NCBI RefSeq assembly: GCF_000016525.1 | Contig: NC_009515.1 | Coordinates: forward strand, 1,452,501 to 1,516,500 | Source of the DNA: Methanobrevibacter smithii ATCC 35061 | Lineage (GTDB): Archaea > Methanobacteriota > Methanobacteria > Methanobacteriales > Methanobacteriaceae | Length of the DNA: 64,000 nt | Reading direction: 5' to 3' | Part shown: positions 8,724-18,723 of the stretch, one piece after another | Layout: the number at the start of each line of letters is the position of its first letter | Position numbering within the stretch: position 1 is the stretch's first letter | The notes under the pieces: generated by a model | Database searches by the model: none | What the model saw: only the letters and a program-made list of their open reading frames with translations | Told to the model about the DNA's origin: nothing | Position numbers and translations under genes: made by a program

Positions 8724-9572
8724 ATGTTAAGAAAACCTGCAGTTGCTGGAATGTTTTATCCGGATGATTCCGAAGAGCTTGTAAAAACTATTGAAGATTG
8801 TTTTTTACACTCTTTCGGCCCAGGTAAAATCCCAGACATTGAATCTTTTGAGGGTAATGATTATCCAGTTAATGTTATGGTTCCGCATGCAGGTTTTCAA
8901 TATTCTGGAACAATAGCTGCTCATAGCTATTGTGAATTAGCTAAAAATGGTTTTCCTGAAGTTTTTATAATAATTGGTCCGAACCATACTGGTCTGGGCA
9001 GTGAAGTTTCAGTTTTCAACAAAGGAGAATGGATAACTCCTCTTGGAAACATTCAGGTTGATGAAGAATTTGCAGATACTTTAATTTCTTTTTCAGATTT
9101 TGCATCAGCTGATTTTGCAGCCCATATGAGAGAACATAGTATAGAGGTTCAGCTTCCGTTTTTACAGTATTTTTCCAATGATTTCAAAATAGTTCCTGTT
9201 GTACTGGGTTCACAAACAATTTCAGCAGCAAATGATTTGGCGGCAGCTATTTTAAAAGCTGGTGAAAAATTAGATAAATCCTACTGTGTTATAGCTAGCA
9301 GTGATTTATCCCATTTCAATACTCAGGAGAGAGCTAATAAAGTTGATGGGTTTGTTTTGGAAGATATTGAAAATATGGATGAATTTAAACTTTTAGAAGA
9401 AATTATTCAGTATAACATTACTATGTGCGGTTATGGTCCGGTTATGACTACAATGATACTTTCAAAGATGTGTGGGAAAAACACATCTGAAATACTGGCT
9501 TATAAAACCAGTGGAGATATATCTGGTGATTTAAGTTCCGTTGTAGGTTATGCTTCAGGTATTTTTAAATAA
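8724..9572 (+). CDS. MEMO family metal-binding protein
   Basis: Member of the MEMO1/AmmeMemoRadiSam-B family, structurally related to class III extradiol dioxygenases; its cellular substrate in archaea is not established. The 282-residue protein starts MLRKPAVAGMFYPDD (ATG 8724; a GTG at 8715 is possible but lies in the GTGAG ribosome-binding sequence). Conserved putative metal ligands are in VPHAGFQYSG, IGPNHTG, MREHSIEVQLPFL and SSDLSHF, plus the late cysteine in TMCGYGPV. It is encoded directly after S2 and before mevalonate kinase, as in many archaea, which hints at but does not prove a role in isoprenoid or core metabolism. Confidence 0.9.
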   Translation: MLRKPAVAGMFYPDDSEELVKTIEDCFLHSFGPGKIPDIESFEGNDYPVNVMVPHAGFQYSGTIAAHSYCELAKNGFPEVFIIIGPNHTGLGSEVSVFNKGEWITPLGNIQVDEEFADTLISFSDFASADFAAHMREHSIEVQLPFLQYFSNDFKIVPVVLGSQTISAANDLAAAILKAGEKLDKSYCVIASSDLSHFNTQERANKVDGFVLEDIENMDEFKLLEEIIQYNITMCGYGPVMTTMILSKMCGKNTSEILAYKTSGDISGDLSSVVGYASGIFK

Positions 9573-9583
9573 GGTGTGTTTAT

Positions 9584-10546
9584 ATGAGGGCTTTAGCTTC
9601 TGCTCCAGCAAAAACTATTTTGTTTGGTGAACATTCTGTTGTTTATGATGAACCTGCGATTGCAGGAGCAGTTAATAAAAGGGCATATGTTGAAATTACT
9701 GAATCAAAGACGGATAAATCTATTTTAAAGTCTTATGATTTGAATTTTGAAGCTGAGTTAGATACTAAACATAAAAAATATAATTTAAAAAGAGGAAAGC
9801 CAGGTATTATTCGATATATTTTAGAAGCTCTTAATAAAGTTCACGATCACAGTCCAATTGTGATGAAATTATCTTCAAATATTCCTATTGGCTCTGGGCT
9901 TGGTTCATCTGCTGCAGTTACAGTAGCTACACTTGCTGCACTGTACAGATTTCACAATATAAGATTCAACAAGAAATCTTTAGCTCATGATGCACATATG
10001 GTTGAACAGGCAGTTCAGGGAATAGCCAGTCCGTTGGATACATTGGTTTCCACTTATGGTGGGCTTGTTTATTTGTCCAGAAATAAGAAAGTGGAGCATT
10101 TCAAGGTTAACTTCAATGCGCCGTTTGTTGTAGGATATACAAATAAACATGGCAATACTGGCAAAATGGTTAAGGATGTCAGACTCTTAAAAAACAGAAA
10201 TCCGAAAATTATCAATCCTGTTATTAGTGCAATGGGACAGTTAACTAACTATGCCAAACAAGCTATATTGAAACGTGATTTTGATAAAATAGGGGAGTTA
10301 ATGAACCTGAATCATGGATTTTTGGATGTTTTAGGAGTAAATACTTTAGAATTGTCCCGTATGGTTTATACTGCTAGGGAATGTGGTGCTATTGGTTCTA
10401 AAATCACAGGAGCTGGTGGTGGAGGAAGTATTATAGCACTTTGTCCAAATAGTGTAGATGAAGTTGCCCGCGGAATTGCTGCAGAAGATAATGTTTTAAA
10501 AATAAGATTTACCAGAAAAGGTGTTTCTTCAAGGGTTTACAAGTGA
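9584..10546 (+). CDS. mvk: Mevalonate kinase
   Basis: Phosphorylates mevalonate to 5-phosphomevalonate in archaeal lipid biosynthesis. It is a GHMP-family kinase of 320 residues. The N-terminal strand is ASAPAKTILFGEHSVVYDEPA, the phosphate-binding loop is PIGSGLGSSAAVTVAT, and the C-terminal glycine-rich motif is GSKITGAGGGGSIIAL. It starts at an ATG preceded by AAGGTGTG. Its stop overlaps the sequence just before isopentenyl phosphate kinase; together with the IPP isomerase and prenyl synthase downstream they form an isoprenoid operon. Confidence 0.95.
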   Translation: MRALASAPAKTILFGEHSVVYDEPAIAGAVNKRAYVEITESKTDKSILKSYDLNFEAELDTKHKKYNLKRGKPGIIRYILEALNKVHDHSPIVMKLSSNIPIGSGLGSSAAVTVATLAALYRFHNIRFNKKSLAHDAHMVEQAVQGIASPLDTLVSTYGGLVYLSRNKKVEHFKVNFNAPFVVGYTNKHGNTGKMVKDVRLLKNRNPKIINPVISAMGQLTNYAKQAILKRDFDKIGELMNLNHGFLDVLGVNTLELSRMVYTARECGAIGSKITGAGGGGSIIALCPNSVDEVARGIAAEDNVLKIRFTRKGVSSRVYK

Positions 10547-10551
10547 TTTAT

Positions 10552-11349
10552 ATGATTATTTTAAAAATTGGAGGAAGTATCTTAACAAATAAGGATGCTG
10601 CTGAAAGCGAAATTGATGAGAAAAACTTGTCAAGGATTGCAAAGGAAATTAAATCCTCACTTGATAATGATTCTAAGGAAATAATAATTGTTCATGGTGC
10701 AGGATCATTTGGCCACCCTCCAGCTAAAGAATATAAAATTGGAGAACCTTTTGACAAAGATGAATATCCTCAAAAAAGAATAGGATTTTCTAAAACACAA
10801 AATGCAGTTAAAAGATTAAACATGCTTATTTGTGATGAATTTATAAAAGAAGATTTGCCTGTTGTAGCTGTTCCGGCTTCAAGTTTTATGGTAGCTACTA
10901 ATAAAAGAATAACTGAAGGCGATTTAGATAGCTTTAAAAGATATTTAAATAAAGGATTTATTCCAGTTATTTATGGGGATGTTGTTTTAGATAATGATTT
11001 GGAAATCTGTGTTATTTCTGGTGATCAGATTATTCAATATTTAGCTAAAAATCTTAATCCGGATAAGGTTATTTTAGGAACTGATGTTGACGGAGTTTAT
11101 AATAAAAATCCTAAAACCCATGATGATGCGGTTTTCTTTGATAAATTTTCTTCACTTGAAGATTTGGATACCTTAGAAGGAACTACCAATATTGATGTTA
11201 CTGGCGGAATGGTCGGTAAGATTAAAGAGCTTTTATATTTGGCAGATTTGGGAATAGAATCTAAAATAATAAATGCTGAAATTGAAAATAATATTTTCAA
11301 AGCTTTAAATAATGATCAAGTAAAGGGAACTGTTATTTCAAGGGGATAA
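10552..11349 (+). CDS. ipk: Isopentenyl phosphate kinase
   Basis: Converts isopentenyl phosphate to isopentenyl diphosphate, the last kinase step of the modified archaeal mevalonate route. It is an amino-acid-kinase-fold protein of 265 residues. The start ATG at 10552 gives [15 protein letters not shown]; the GTG at 10543 overlaps the preceding gene and is less likely, with AGTGATT serving as the ribosome-binding site. Motifs: LKIGGS near the N-terminus, the catalytic-histidine segment [17 protein letters not shown], and [16 protein letters not shown] with [10 protein letters not shown] near the end. No phosphomevalonate kinase or decarboxylase gene lies nearby. Confidence 0.95.
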   Translation: MIILKIGGSILTNKDAAESEIDEKNLSRIAKEIKSSLDNDSKEIIIVHGAGSFGHPPAKEYKIGEPFDKDEYPQKRIGFSKTQNAVKRLNMLICDEFIKEDLPVVAVPASSFMVATNKRITEGDLDSFKRYLNKGFIPVIYGDVVLDNDLEICVISGDQIIQYLAKNLNPDKVILGTDVDGVYNKNPKTHDDAVFFDKFSSLEDLDTLEGTTNIDVTGGMVGKIKELLYLADLGIESKIINAEIENNIFKALNNDQVKGTVISRG

Positions 11350-11356
11350 TAAAAAC

Positions 11357-12403
11357 ATGATTTCAGATAGAAAATTAGAGCATCTATTAATTTGTAAAAA
11401 TTATGATGTTGAATTTAAAAATAAAAAAACTGGTTTCGAAGATGTTGAATTAATCCACAAAGCACTTCCGGAAATTGATAAAAACGAAATTGATTTATCA
11501 ACTTCTGTTTTTGGTAAAAAATTAGATTCTCCTTTATTTATAACTGCTATTACTGGAGGACATCCTGCTGCAAAAGCCATTAACAAACAATTGGCTATTG
11601 CCGCAGAAAGTAAAAATATTGCTTTAGGTGTTGGCAGTCAGAGAGCTGCTATTGAACATCCTGAACTTGCAGATACATATACTGTTGTTAGAAAAAATGC
11701 TCCTGATTGTTTGCTTGTTGGTAATATTGGAGCACCTCAATTGGATTTGGCTGATAAAGCTGTTGAAATTTTAGATGCAGATATTTTAGCTATTCATTTA
11801 AATCCTCTTCAGGAATCAATACAGCCTGAAGGAGATTTGGATGCAAGAGGTTATCTTGATTCAATAAATCAGATAACTAAAAGAGTTGATATTCCTGTTA
11901 TGGCTAAAGAAACCGGCTGCGGAATATCTGCTGAAATGGCAAAACAATTGGTTGATGCCGGCGTTAGTTATATTGATATTGAAGGTGCAGGAGGAACAAG
12001 CTGGGCTGCTGTTGAGACTTACAGAGCTGAAGACAGGTATTTAGGTGAAACATTTTGGGACTGGGGAATTCCAACAGCTATCAGTACAGTAGAAGTTGCT
12101 GATGCGGTAGATGTTCCGGTTGTTTCATCAGGAGGTATCAGATCAGGTCTTGAAGCTGCAAAAGCTATTGCTCTTGGAGCTGATAGTGTAGGTATGGCAT
12201 TACCATTTTTAAAACACTCTGTTTCTGAAGAACAATTAACTACATTCATTGACAGATTCAATGATTCTCTAAGAATAGCTATGTTTTTAGTTGGCGCAAA
12301 TAATATCGAAGAACTCAAAAATTCAAACTTGGTTATAAGTGGAAAAACAAGAGAATGGCTTAATGAAAGAGGAATTAACACAAAGAAATATTCAAGGAGA
12401 TAA
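11357..12403 (+). CDS. fni: Isopentenyl-diphosphate isomerase, type 2 (FMN-dependent)
   Basis: Interconverts IPP and DMAPP using FMN and NADPH. At 348 residues it is of typical length. Family features include [16 protein letters not shown] at the start, [34 protein letters not shown], the GNIGAPQLD strand, the [14 protein letters not shown] block with catalytic glutamine, and the FMN phosphate-binding end [20 protein letters not shown]. It lies 7 bp after the kinase and 6 bp before RNase J. Confidence 0.96.
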   Translation: MISDRKLEHLLICKNYDVEFKNKKTGFEDVELIHKALPEIDKNEIDLSTSVFGKKLDSPLFITAITGGHPAAKAINKQLAIAAESKNIALGVGSQRAAIEHPELADTYTVVRKNAPDCLLVGNIGAPQLDLADKAVEILDADILAIHLNPLQESIQPEGDLDARGYLDSINQITKRVDIPVMAKETGCGISAEMAKQLVDAGVSYIDIEGAGGTSWAAVETYRAEDRYLGETFWDWGIPTAISTVEVADAVDVPVVSSGGIRSGLEAAKAIALGADSVGMALPFLKHSVSEEQLTTFIDRFNDSLRIAMFLVGANNIEELKNSNLVISGKTREWLNERGINTKKYSRR

Positions 12404-12409
12404 AAACAT

Positions 12410-13774
12410 ATGAGTGTTGAAGTAATCGCAATTGGCGGATATGAAGAAGTCGGGAAGAACATGACTGCTGTCAAGATTGGCGAAGATGTTATCATTTTTG
12501 ATATGGGAATACACTTGGACAGGATCAATATTCACGAAGATACTGATATTGATAGGATGCACAGTCTAGATTTAATTGAAAGGGGAATTATTCCGGATGA
12601 CACTTTAATGAAAGATGTTGACGGTAAAGTAAAAGGAATAATCTTCTCTCACGGTCACTTGGACCATATTGGTGCAGTAGCTAAATTGGCTCACAGATAT
12701 GATGCTCCATTAATTGGAACTCCATATACAACTGCACTTGTTGAAAAACAAATTAAAGGGGAACGTAAATTTAAAGTAAATAATCCAATCAGACCTTTAA
12801 ACCCCGGAAGTAAAATGAAGCTGTCTAAAAATATTACTTTGGAATTTGTTCAATCAACACACAGTATTCCGCAAGCAGTTTTTCCGGTTTTACATACTCC
12901 TGAAGGAATTATTGTTTATGCACTTGATTTTAAATTTGATAATCATCAAAAAGTATCTCCACCACCTGATTATAAAAGATTAAGGGAATTAGGTAGGAAA
13001 GGAGTTCTTACTCTTATTGTAGAAACTACTAATGCAAAAAATACAGAGGAAGTTAAAACTTATTCTGAAAGAATTGCAAGAAATATTTTGGAAGATGTAA
13101 TGCACGGACCGTTATATGAGAAAAAAGGTATGATTGTTACTACTTTTGCTTCTCATATTGAAAGGGTTCAGGCTATTGCAGACATTGCTAAAAAAAGCCA
13201 CAGGGAAATTTATTTCCTTGGAAGATCCATGGAAAGGTTCTGTGGCATTGCACAAAAACAGGGTATTTTAAAATTACCTAAAAATGCAAGTATTTATGGA
13301 AGCCCAAAAGCAGTTAATAAAGCTTTAATGAGAGCTGATGAAGACAGAGAAAAATATTTGCTTGTAACTACTGGACACCAAGGGGAACCAGATGCATTGC
13401 TTCCTAGAATAGCCAGTAACAGAACTCCATTCAATATTAAAGAGGGAGATAATGTTATTATTTCTGCACCGATTATTCCAAATCCAACAAATGCTGCTAA
13501 CAGGCATATTATGGAAAGTAAATTAAGGTCAAAAGGTGCAAGAATTTATTCAAATGCCCATGTTTCAGGGCATGCTGGAAGAGAAGACCACAGGGAATTC
13601 TTACGTATGTTAAAACCACAGCATATTATTCCGGCTCACGGAGATTTATCAATGCTTGCTGCTTACGGAGAATTAGCTGAAGAGGAAGGTTACAGAATTG
13701 GTTATAATGTTCATATATTAAGAAATTCACAAGCACAAGTTTTTGAAAATGAACGTGCACATGGAGGAAATTAG
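12410..13774 (+). CDS. rnj: Ribonuclease J (archaeal, beta-CASP family)
   Basis: Metallo-beta-lactamase/beta-CASP nuclease with 5'-3' exoribonuclease activity in archaeal relatives, acting in RNA turnover. The 454-residue protein carries the zinc motif FSHGHLDHIGA, the second metal-ligand region TLEFVQSTHSIPQAVF, the aspartate-containing VYALDFKFDNH, beta-CASP elements such as IVTTFASHIERVQAI, and the late VSGHAGREDHREF and IIPAHGD motifs. It is placed between IPP isomerase and prenyl synthase; this position is conserved in methanogens although the functions are unrelated. It ends 1 bp before the next start. Confidence 0.94.
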   Translation: MSVEVIAIGGYEEVGKNMTAVKIGEDVIIFDMGIHLDRINIHEDTDIDRMHSLDLIERGIIPDDTLMKDVDGKVKGIIFSHGHLDHIGAVAKLAHRYDAPLIGTPYTTALVEKQIKGERKFKVNNPIRPLNPGSKMKLSKNITLEFVQSTHSIPQAVFPVLHTPEGIIVYALDFKFDNHQKVSPPPDYKRLRELGRKGVLTLIVETTNAKNTEEVKTYSERIARNILEDVMHGPLYEKKGMIVTTFASHIERVQAIADIAKKSHREIYFLGRSMERFCGIAQKQGILKLPKNASIYGSPKAVNKALMRADEDREKYLLVTTGHQGEPDALLPRIASNRTPFNIKEGDNVIISAPIIPNPTNAANRHIMESKLRSKGARIYSNAHVSGHAGREDHREFLRMLKPQHIIPAHGDLSMLAAYGELAEEEGYRIGYNVHILRNSQAQVFENERAHGGN

Positions 13775-13775
13775 C

Positions 13776-14768
13776 ATGGATGTAATAGAAGAATTGGGAA
13801 ATTATTCCGTTGATATTAGTAAAACAATAGAAGAAGAATTATCTTGCATAGTTCCAAACAATCTTCAAGAAGCTTCAATTTATTTAACTAAAGCTGGAGG
13901 TAAAATGCTTAGACCAGCTTTAACTTTAATTACTTCTGAAGCAGTTGGCGGATCTAGGGATAATTCATTGAAATCTGCTGCAGCTATTGAACTTATCCAT
14001 ACATTTTCACTTATTCATGATGATATCATGGATGACGATGATATGAGAAGAGGAAAACCTGCAGTACATAAAGTTTGGGATGAAAATGTAGCTATTTTAG
14101 CTGGAGATACTTTATTTTCAAAAGCTTTTGAAATAATTATGAATTCAGACCCTGAAAAAAATACACCGACTCAGTTAAGCCAGACATTAGCTACTGTAGC
14201 TGATGCTTGTGTTAAAATTTGTGAAGGTCAGGCTTCCGATATGAGTTTTGAAGATAGGTATGATGTATCTGAAGAAGAATATTTGGACATGATCTTTAAA
14301 AAGACCGGTGCATTAATAGCTGCTGCTTCCAAAGCTGGAGCCATTATGGGTGGAGCCAATCAGGAAGTAATCGATGCAATGTATGATTACGGAAGATTAA
14401 TTGGTCTTGCTTTCCAAATTCAGGATGATTATTTAGATTTAGCTAGTGATGAAGAAACATTAGGTAAACCTATTGGAAGTGACATAGCTAAAGGTAAAAT
14501 GACCATTATAGCTATTAAGGCTTTAGCTGCTTCTGAGGGTGAAGACAATAAAAAATTATTAGAAATCTTAAAAGATGATAATAATTCACAGGAAGATATA
14601 GATGTGGCTCTTGATTTATTCAATAAATATGGGGCTATTGAATATGCTAAAAATGTTGCATTAGAAAATGTAACTTCTGCTAAAAAACTACTCGAAATAT
14701 TGCCTGATTCTGAAAGTAAACAGATGCTTTTTGACCTTGCAGATTTTGTACTTGAAAGGCATTCTTAA
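13776..14768 (+). CDS. idsA: Short-chain polyprenyl (geranylgeranyl/farnesyl) diphosphate synthase
   Basis: Condenses IPP with allylic diphosphates to give FPP/GGPP for archaeal membrane lipids. I use the ATG at 13776 (MDVIEELGNYSVDIS, 330 residues) because GGAGG at 13763-13767 sits eight bases upstream; an earlier ATG would overlap RNase J by 32 bases. The first aspartate-rich motif is in LIHDDIMDDDDMRRG, the second in FQIQDDYLDL, and GGKMLRPAL is the N-terminal substrate-binding part. Product chain length cannot be fixed from sequence alone. Confidence 0.95.
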   Translation: MDVIEELGNYSVDISKTIEEELSCIVPNNLQEASIYLTKAGGKMLRPALTLITSEAVGGSRDNSLKSAAAIELIHTFSLIHDDIMDDDDMRRGKPAVHKVWDENVAILAGDTLFSKAFEIIMNSDPEKNTPTQLSQTLATVADACVKICEGQASDMSFEDRYDVSEEEYLDMIFKKTGALIAAASKAGAIMGGANQEVIDAMYDYGRLIGLAFQIQDDYLDLASDEETLGKPIGSDIAKGKMTIIAIKALAASEGEDNKKLLEILKDDNNSQEDIDVALDLFNKYGAIEYAKNVALENVTSAKKLLEILPDSESKQMLFDLADFVLERHS

Positions 14769-15030
14769 ATTCATTTGGGATTTCAAATCCTATTTCTTTC
14801 TTTTTTTGATTAACTGATTTATTTTATATATTTAAATATTTTATGCTGTTTTTTTTTAAATAAAACAATTTTAAAATAGTTTTAATTCTTTTTATATTCA
14901 ATAAACATTTAAACAGATATTCTTAAATCTCTGATGGGACTTGGGTGGTATTTCTCTTGACTTTTAGTAAAGTTTGATTAATTACCGTTAAACTAACAAT
15001 ATTTATACTACATCATATTAATATTAATAT
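14769..15030 (+). promoter_or_regulatory. Intergenic region with leaderless promoter and a shared short element
   Basis: Directly after idsA there is a T-rich termination stretch (poly-T near 14800). A TATA-like ATTTATACT at 15001-15009 lies 22 bases before the ATG of the next gene, so that mRNA is probably leaderless. Between them, ACTTGGGTGGT...TTCT at 14939-14960 resembles elements at 37123-37148 and 59966-59996. No open reading frame of note is present. Confidence 0.4.
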
Positions 15031-16548
15031 ATGAACTTTAATTCTGCACGAGACATTATTTCAGAGTATAAACAAACCCTCACAACCAATAAAAAATTTA
15101 TTTTAATTTATTTGGCGGGGATTTTGTTTTTTGTATTTTCAATGTTTTGCCGGGATAACTTCATTTACTTTAAAGGGGAGTTAATAGGTTTAGCTATTCT
15201 TTTGGTTTTTGGAAGTTTTGGCATATTGTATGGTATTAAACATAAAAAAGAACCTCATAAAGTTGCTTTTGTAATTATTATTCTTTTTGGGTTGCTGATG
15301 GTATTTTTTGCACCTCCAATGTCATTTCCAGATGAAGCTATTCATTTTGCACGTGCAGAATCTATAACTGAAGGTGTTTTATACCCTGTAAAAACCCCTA
15401 ACGGTTATTATATTCAGGATTATTTTTTTGAAATGAATCAGGCAAAAGCAGGAACAACAGTTATTATGTATGATTTTAATAAGCCTATAAATGATTCATG
15501 GGGTTATTGGCCGGCATCTACAAACACTCCATTTTATTCTTATTTATTTTCGGCTTTGGGAATTTTAATAGCTAAATGTCTGGATTTGTCTGTTATATGG
15601 ACATTATGGTTAGGAAGACTGGCTAATTTATTATTGTATGGAGGTTTTGTTTATTTTGCAATTAAAAAAGCTCCTGTTTATAAGATGCCATTGCTGTTTA
15701 TGGCTTGTTTGCCGATTGCAGTTTCCCAAGCTTCATCATTTAGTTATGATGCATTTATATTTGGCTGTGCTATAGTGATGTTTGCTTATTTTGTCTACAT
15801 GTATAAAAATAAGTTTGAAACTAAAGATTTGGCCATATTTTTCATAGCATGTTTGCTGATGAGTTTAATAAAGCCACCTTATGTCTTTTTAGCTTTGAGT
15901 ATATTTGCTGTTCCTAAGGAGAATTTTCCATCTGCAAAACTTCAGAAATATTCTGCAATTGTCACATTTGCAGTTTTTGTAATTGTAATAATGTATTTTG
16001 GAAATTTTTTTAATCAGTTTATTGGTGCTAGTCAACACACTACAGATTATGTATTGAATAGCCGTAATGCATCATTTACCGCCCAGATGGAATATATTAT
16101 GGGTAATCCTACAGCTATTGGTACTTTGATGTTGTTTGCAGTCAAATCTGTATTTGATGTATTTGTTGTCAATTCAACATTTTATCATTTTGCAGATTTT
16201 AAAGGGTTGATTTTATTTAATGCAATTTATCTGGTCTTTTTTGCTGTATTTTCTGTTGGATATCAGTATGAATTAAATCTGTCCAGAAAAAGAAGGCTAA
16301 TATTAACTGCTATTGTTTTACTTGTGTACTTTTCAATATTCGGTATTTTATACTGTACATGGACTCCTGTTGGTGCAAGTTACATTGTCGGAATTCAAAC
16401 AAGATATTTTGTTCCAATGCTTCCGTTAATTCCTTTAATAGTAAATATAAAACATGAGAAATTTGAAAATAGGGATGATTTATTTTTAACTTTAATAATA
16501 GTGTTTTTAGCAGGTTTATTTTTACTTACTGTTTCACATTATTATTAG
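15031..16548 (+). CDS. DUF2142 multi-pass membrane protein
   Basis: A 505-residue polytopic membrane protein with about 11-12 hydrophobic segments. The motif PPMSFPDEAIHFARAESITEG after the third segment matches the DUF2142 signature, a family related by architecture to GT-C glycosyltransferases (aspartate/glutamate in the first large extracellular loop). A role in transferring sugars to cell-surface polymers is therefore possible but unproven. It stands alone, appears to be transcribed from a leaderless promoter, and its last 23 bases overlap the end of the convergent TrmB-type gene. Confidence 0.75.
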   Translation: MNFNSARDIISEYKQTLTTNKKFILIYLAGILFFVFSMFCRDNFIYFKGELIGLAILLVFGSFGILYGIKHKKEPHKVAFVIIILFGLLMVFFAPPMSFPDEAIHFARAESITEGVLYPVKTPNGYYIQDYFFEMNQAKAGTTVIMYDFNKPINDSWGYWPASTNTPFYSYLFSALGILIAKCLDLSVIWTLWLGRLANLLLYGGFVYFAIKKAPVYKMPLLFMACLPIAVSQASSFSYDAFIFGCAIVMFAYFVYMYKNKFETKDLAIFFIACLLMSLIKPPYVFLALSIFAVPKENFPSAKLQKYSAIVTFAVFVIVIMYFGNFFNQFIGASQHTTDYVLNSRNASFTAQMEYIMGNPTAIGTLMLFAVKSVFDVFVVNSTFYHFADFKGLILFNAIYLVFFAVFSVGYQYELNLSRKRRLILTAIVLLVYFSIFGILYCTWTPVGASYIVGIQTRYFVPMLPLIPLIVNIKHEKFENRDDLFLTLIIVFLAGLFLLTVSHYY

Positions 16549-17311
16549 CTATTTTTTTTAGCTGATTTTCAAATCTTTCATTATAGTTGTTTGCTATTTC
16601 TTCGTACTGGTTCCAGATTCCGATAGCAGTATTTGGAAGTATTTCACCATTTTCCTTTGAAAATTTTGAATATATATGCATCATTTCTTTTGAATCAGAT
16701 ATTAACAGTTTAACATAAGGAATATCCGTTGTATAGACATTTACATTTTTCTGATTAACTAATTTGGAAATATTAAATTCTTTGTAGGATATCCGGCAGT
16801 AAGGTGAAACCATAAGGTTTATTTTAACATTTTCAGATTTTAAAAGAAGTTCATAAACTAATTTGGATCCTTCGTCCTGAAGTAAAAATCCTATTCTCAT
16901 ATTTATTGTTTTTTTAGACTGTCTGATGATTTCCAGTTCTTTATCGATTATATTGTCCAGGCCACTTATTCTCCAAATTGGAGCTTCAACTTCAGATATT
17001 TTCTTTTCATATAATGTATTCAGATTTTCGCCGGTTTTATTAATTCTTCTGATAAATTTTTCTTTTTCCCTTTTCAATACATTAATCGGAGGATTTACAT
17101 GATATGTTAAGGGCCGTCCACTTTCTATTTTGATGTAGTCTTTTGAATTTAATCTTTTTAAGACATCATATATTTTGGATCTTGGTATATCTGATTTGTC
17201 ACTTATTTCATCAGCTGTGGCCTGAATTAGTGAACTTAATGTAATATATGCTTTAGCTTCGTATGTGGTTAGCCCCAATTGTTTTAATAAGTTGATGTCT
17301 TCCTGTTTCAT
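16526..17311 (-). CDS. TrmB-family transcriptional regulator
   Basis: A 261-residue DNA-binding regulator. The N-terminal winged helix is clear: LLKQLGLTTYEAKAYITLSS, then ATADEISDKSDIPRSKIYDVLKRL and the wing SKDYIKIESGRPLTYHVNPP. It is followed by a short helical linker and a C-terminal effector domain of the phospholipase-D-like TrmB type (WRISGLDNIIDKELEIIRQSKK). The ligand is unknown. It is divergent from the hybrid-cluster protein gene, and an 8-bp inverted repeat lies symmetrically between the two promoters, so it probably controls itself and that operon. Confidence 0.85.
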   Translation of the reverse strand: MKQEDINLLKQLGLTTYEAKAYITLSSLIQATADEISDKSDIPRSKIYDVLKRLNSKDYIKIESGRPLTYHVNPPINVLKREKEKFIRRINKTGENLNTLYEKKISEVEAPIWRISGLDNIIDKELEIIRQSKKTINMRIGFLLQDEGSKLVYELLLKSENVKINLMVSPYCRISYKEFNISKLVNQKNVNVYTTDIPYVKLLISDSKEMMHIYSKFSKENGEILPNTAIGIWNQYEEIANNYNERFENQLKKIANNNVKQ

Positions 17312-17328
17312 AGTAATTATTTTGTTTT

Positions 17329-17386
17329 ATCCATTAATATAACTTACTTTTCACCCTTAACAAGTTACAAAATCTTTATAATGGAT
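17329..17386. promoter_or_regulatory. Divergent promoter region with symmetric operator-like repeat
   Basis: ATCCATTA (17329-17336) and TAATGGAT (17379-17386) form a perfect 8-bp inverted repeat with a 42-bp spacer. The left arm touches the TATA box read leftward for the TrmB-type gene (about 17334-17342), and the right arm overlaps the TATA box TTTATAAT (17375-17382) of hcp. The symmetry about the two promoters suggests binding by the adjacent regulator. A second weaker pair, AACTT/AAGTT, lies inside. Confidence 0.55.
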
Positions 17387-17426
17387 TAAATCAACTGTTA
17401 TTATAATAAATAATGAGGTGGTTATT

Positions 17427-18722
17427 ATGGTAGATATGTTTTGTTATCAATGTTCACAAACTGCAAAAGGTACCGGATGCACTGTACGTGGAGTTTGTGG
17501 CAAAGAACCAACTGTAGCTAGATTACAGGATAATTTGATTTTTGCTTTAAAAGGAATGAGTGCATACAATTATAATGCAAACGTTTTGGGAGTTAAAGAC
17601 TCTGATGTTGATGAATTCTTAACTAAAGGATTGTATTCCACATTAACTAATGTTAATTTTGATGCTGAAGACTTGATTAATTTGGGACTGGAAGCTGGTG
17701 AAGCCAATGTTAAAGTAATGAAAATGCTTAAACAAGCACATATTGACCATTATGGTGAGCCGGAACCTGCAGAAGTAAAAGTAGGTGCACAGGAAGGTCC
17801 AGCAATAATTGTTACAGGTCATGATTTGAAAGCATTAGATGAATTGTTAAAACAGACTGAAGGAACTGATGTAAAAGTTTATACTCACTCTGAAATGTTG
17901 CCTGCACATGGTTATCCTGAACTTAGAAAATATGAAAATTTAGCAGGTCAGCTTGGAGGAGCATGGTTTGACCAAAAAGACATATTCTCTAAATATAATG
18001 CAGCTATTGTAGCAACAAGCAACTGTGTACTGCTTCCAAAAGATGAATATGCAGACAGAATTTTCACTATGGATGTAGCTAAATTACCGGATACTCCAGT
18101 AGTAGAAAATTACGACTTCAAACCAGTTATTGACAAGGCTATTGAATTAGGTGGTTTAGATGCTGAAGAATTAACAACAATCACTACAGGATTTGGAGCA
18201 TCTACAGTGCTTTCACTTGCTGATAAGATTAAAGAATTGGTTGAAGCAGGTAAAATCAAAAGATTCTTCTTAGTAGGAGGATGTGATGGACCATTCCCTA
18301 AATCTAACTACTACAGAGAATTTGTACAAAACTTACCTGAAGATGTTGTTGTACTGACATTAGCCTGTGGTAAATTCAAATTCAATGATTTGGATTTGGG
18401 AGATATTGAAGGAGTACCAAGACTTATAGATTTAGGTCAATGTAATGATGCAATTGTTGCAGTAGATATTGCACTTGCATTATGTGACTTATTTGGAGTT
18501 GGATTAAATGAATTACCACTTACTATTGTTTTAAGTTGGATGGAACAAAAAGCAGCAGCTATTTTATGGAGTTTATTATATCTGGGCAAAACAGATATGC
18601 TTATTGGACCTGTGTTACCTGCATGGGCAAATGAAGACATACTTAATTACCTAGTAAATACATATAATCTAACACCAATTGGTGATCCGATTGAAGATAT
18701 TAAAAAAATAATGGGCGAATAA
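17427..18722 (+). CDS. hcp: Hybrid-cluster protein (hydroxylamine reductase-like), short class III form
   Basis: Redox enzyme with a cubane Fe-S cluster and a hybrid Fe-S-O cluster, tied to nitric oxide or hydroxylamine detoxification. The start is ATG 17427 ([18 protein letters not shown]), with GAGGTG at 17415-17420 as ribosome-binding site. The N-terminal motif C-x2-C-x8-C-x5-C is intact. Hybrid-cluster ligand regions are visible at [31 protein letters not shown] and DLGQCNDA. The 431 residues, against about 550 for class I, place it in the class that lacks the helical insertion. The cupin gene follows after one base, so the two are co-expressed. Confidence 0.93.
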   Translation: MVDMFCYQCSQTAKGTGCTVRGVCGKEPTVARLQDNLIFALKGMSAYNYNANVLGVKDSDVDEFLTKGLYSTLTNVNFDAEDLINLGLEAGEANVKVMKMLKQAHIDHYGEPEPAEVKVGAQEGPAIIVTGHDLKALDELLKQTEGTDVKVYTHSEMLPAHGYPELRKYENLAGQLGGAWFDQKDIFSKYNAAIVATSNCVLLPKDEYADRIFTMDVAKLPDTPVVENYDFKPVIDKAIELGGLDAEELTTITTGFGASTVLSLADKIKELVEAGKIKRFFLVGGCDGPFPKSNYYREFVQNLPEDVVVLTLACGKFKFNDLDLGDIEGVPRLIDLGQCNDAIVAVDIALALCDLFGVGLNELPLTIVLSWMEQKAAAILWSLLYLGKTDMLIGPVLPAWANEDILNYLVNTYNLTPIGDPIEDIKKIMGE

Positions 18723-18723
18723 A

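Noticed and set aside
13743-13775. Upstream extension of the prenyl diphosphate synthase gene into RNase J
   Set aside because: GGAGG is placed correctly for the ATG at 13776, and the extra residues do not look like the family.
16526-16548. Overlap of the DUF2142 and TrmB-type genes as a sign of a frameshift
   Set aside because: Both proteins end normally; short convergent overlaps are common in compact genomes.
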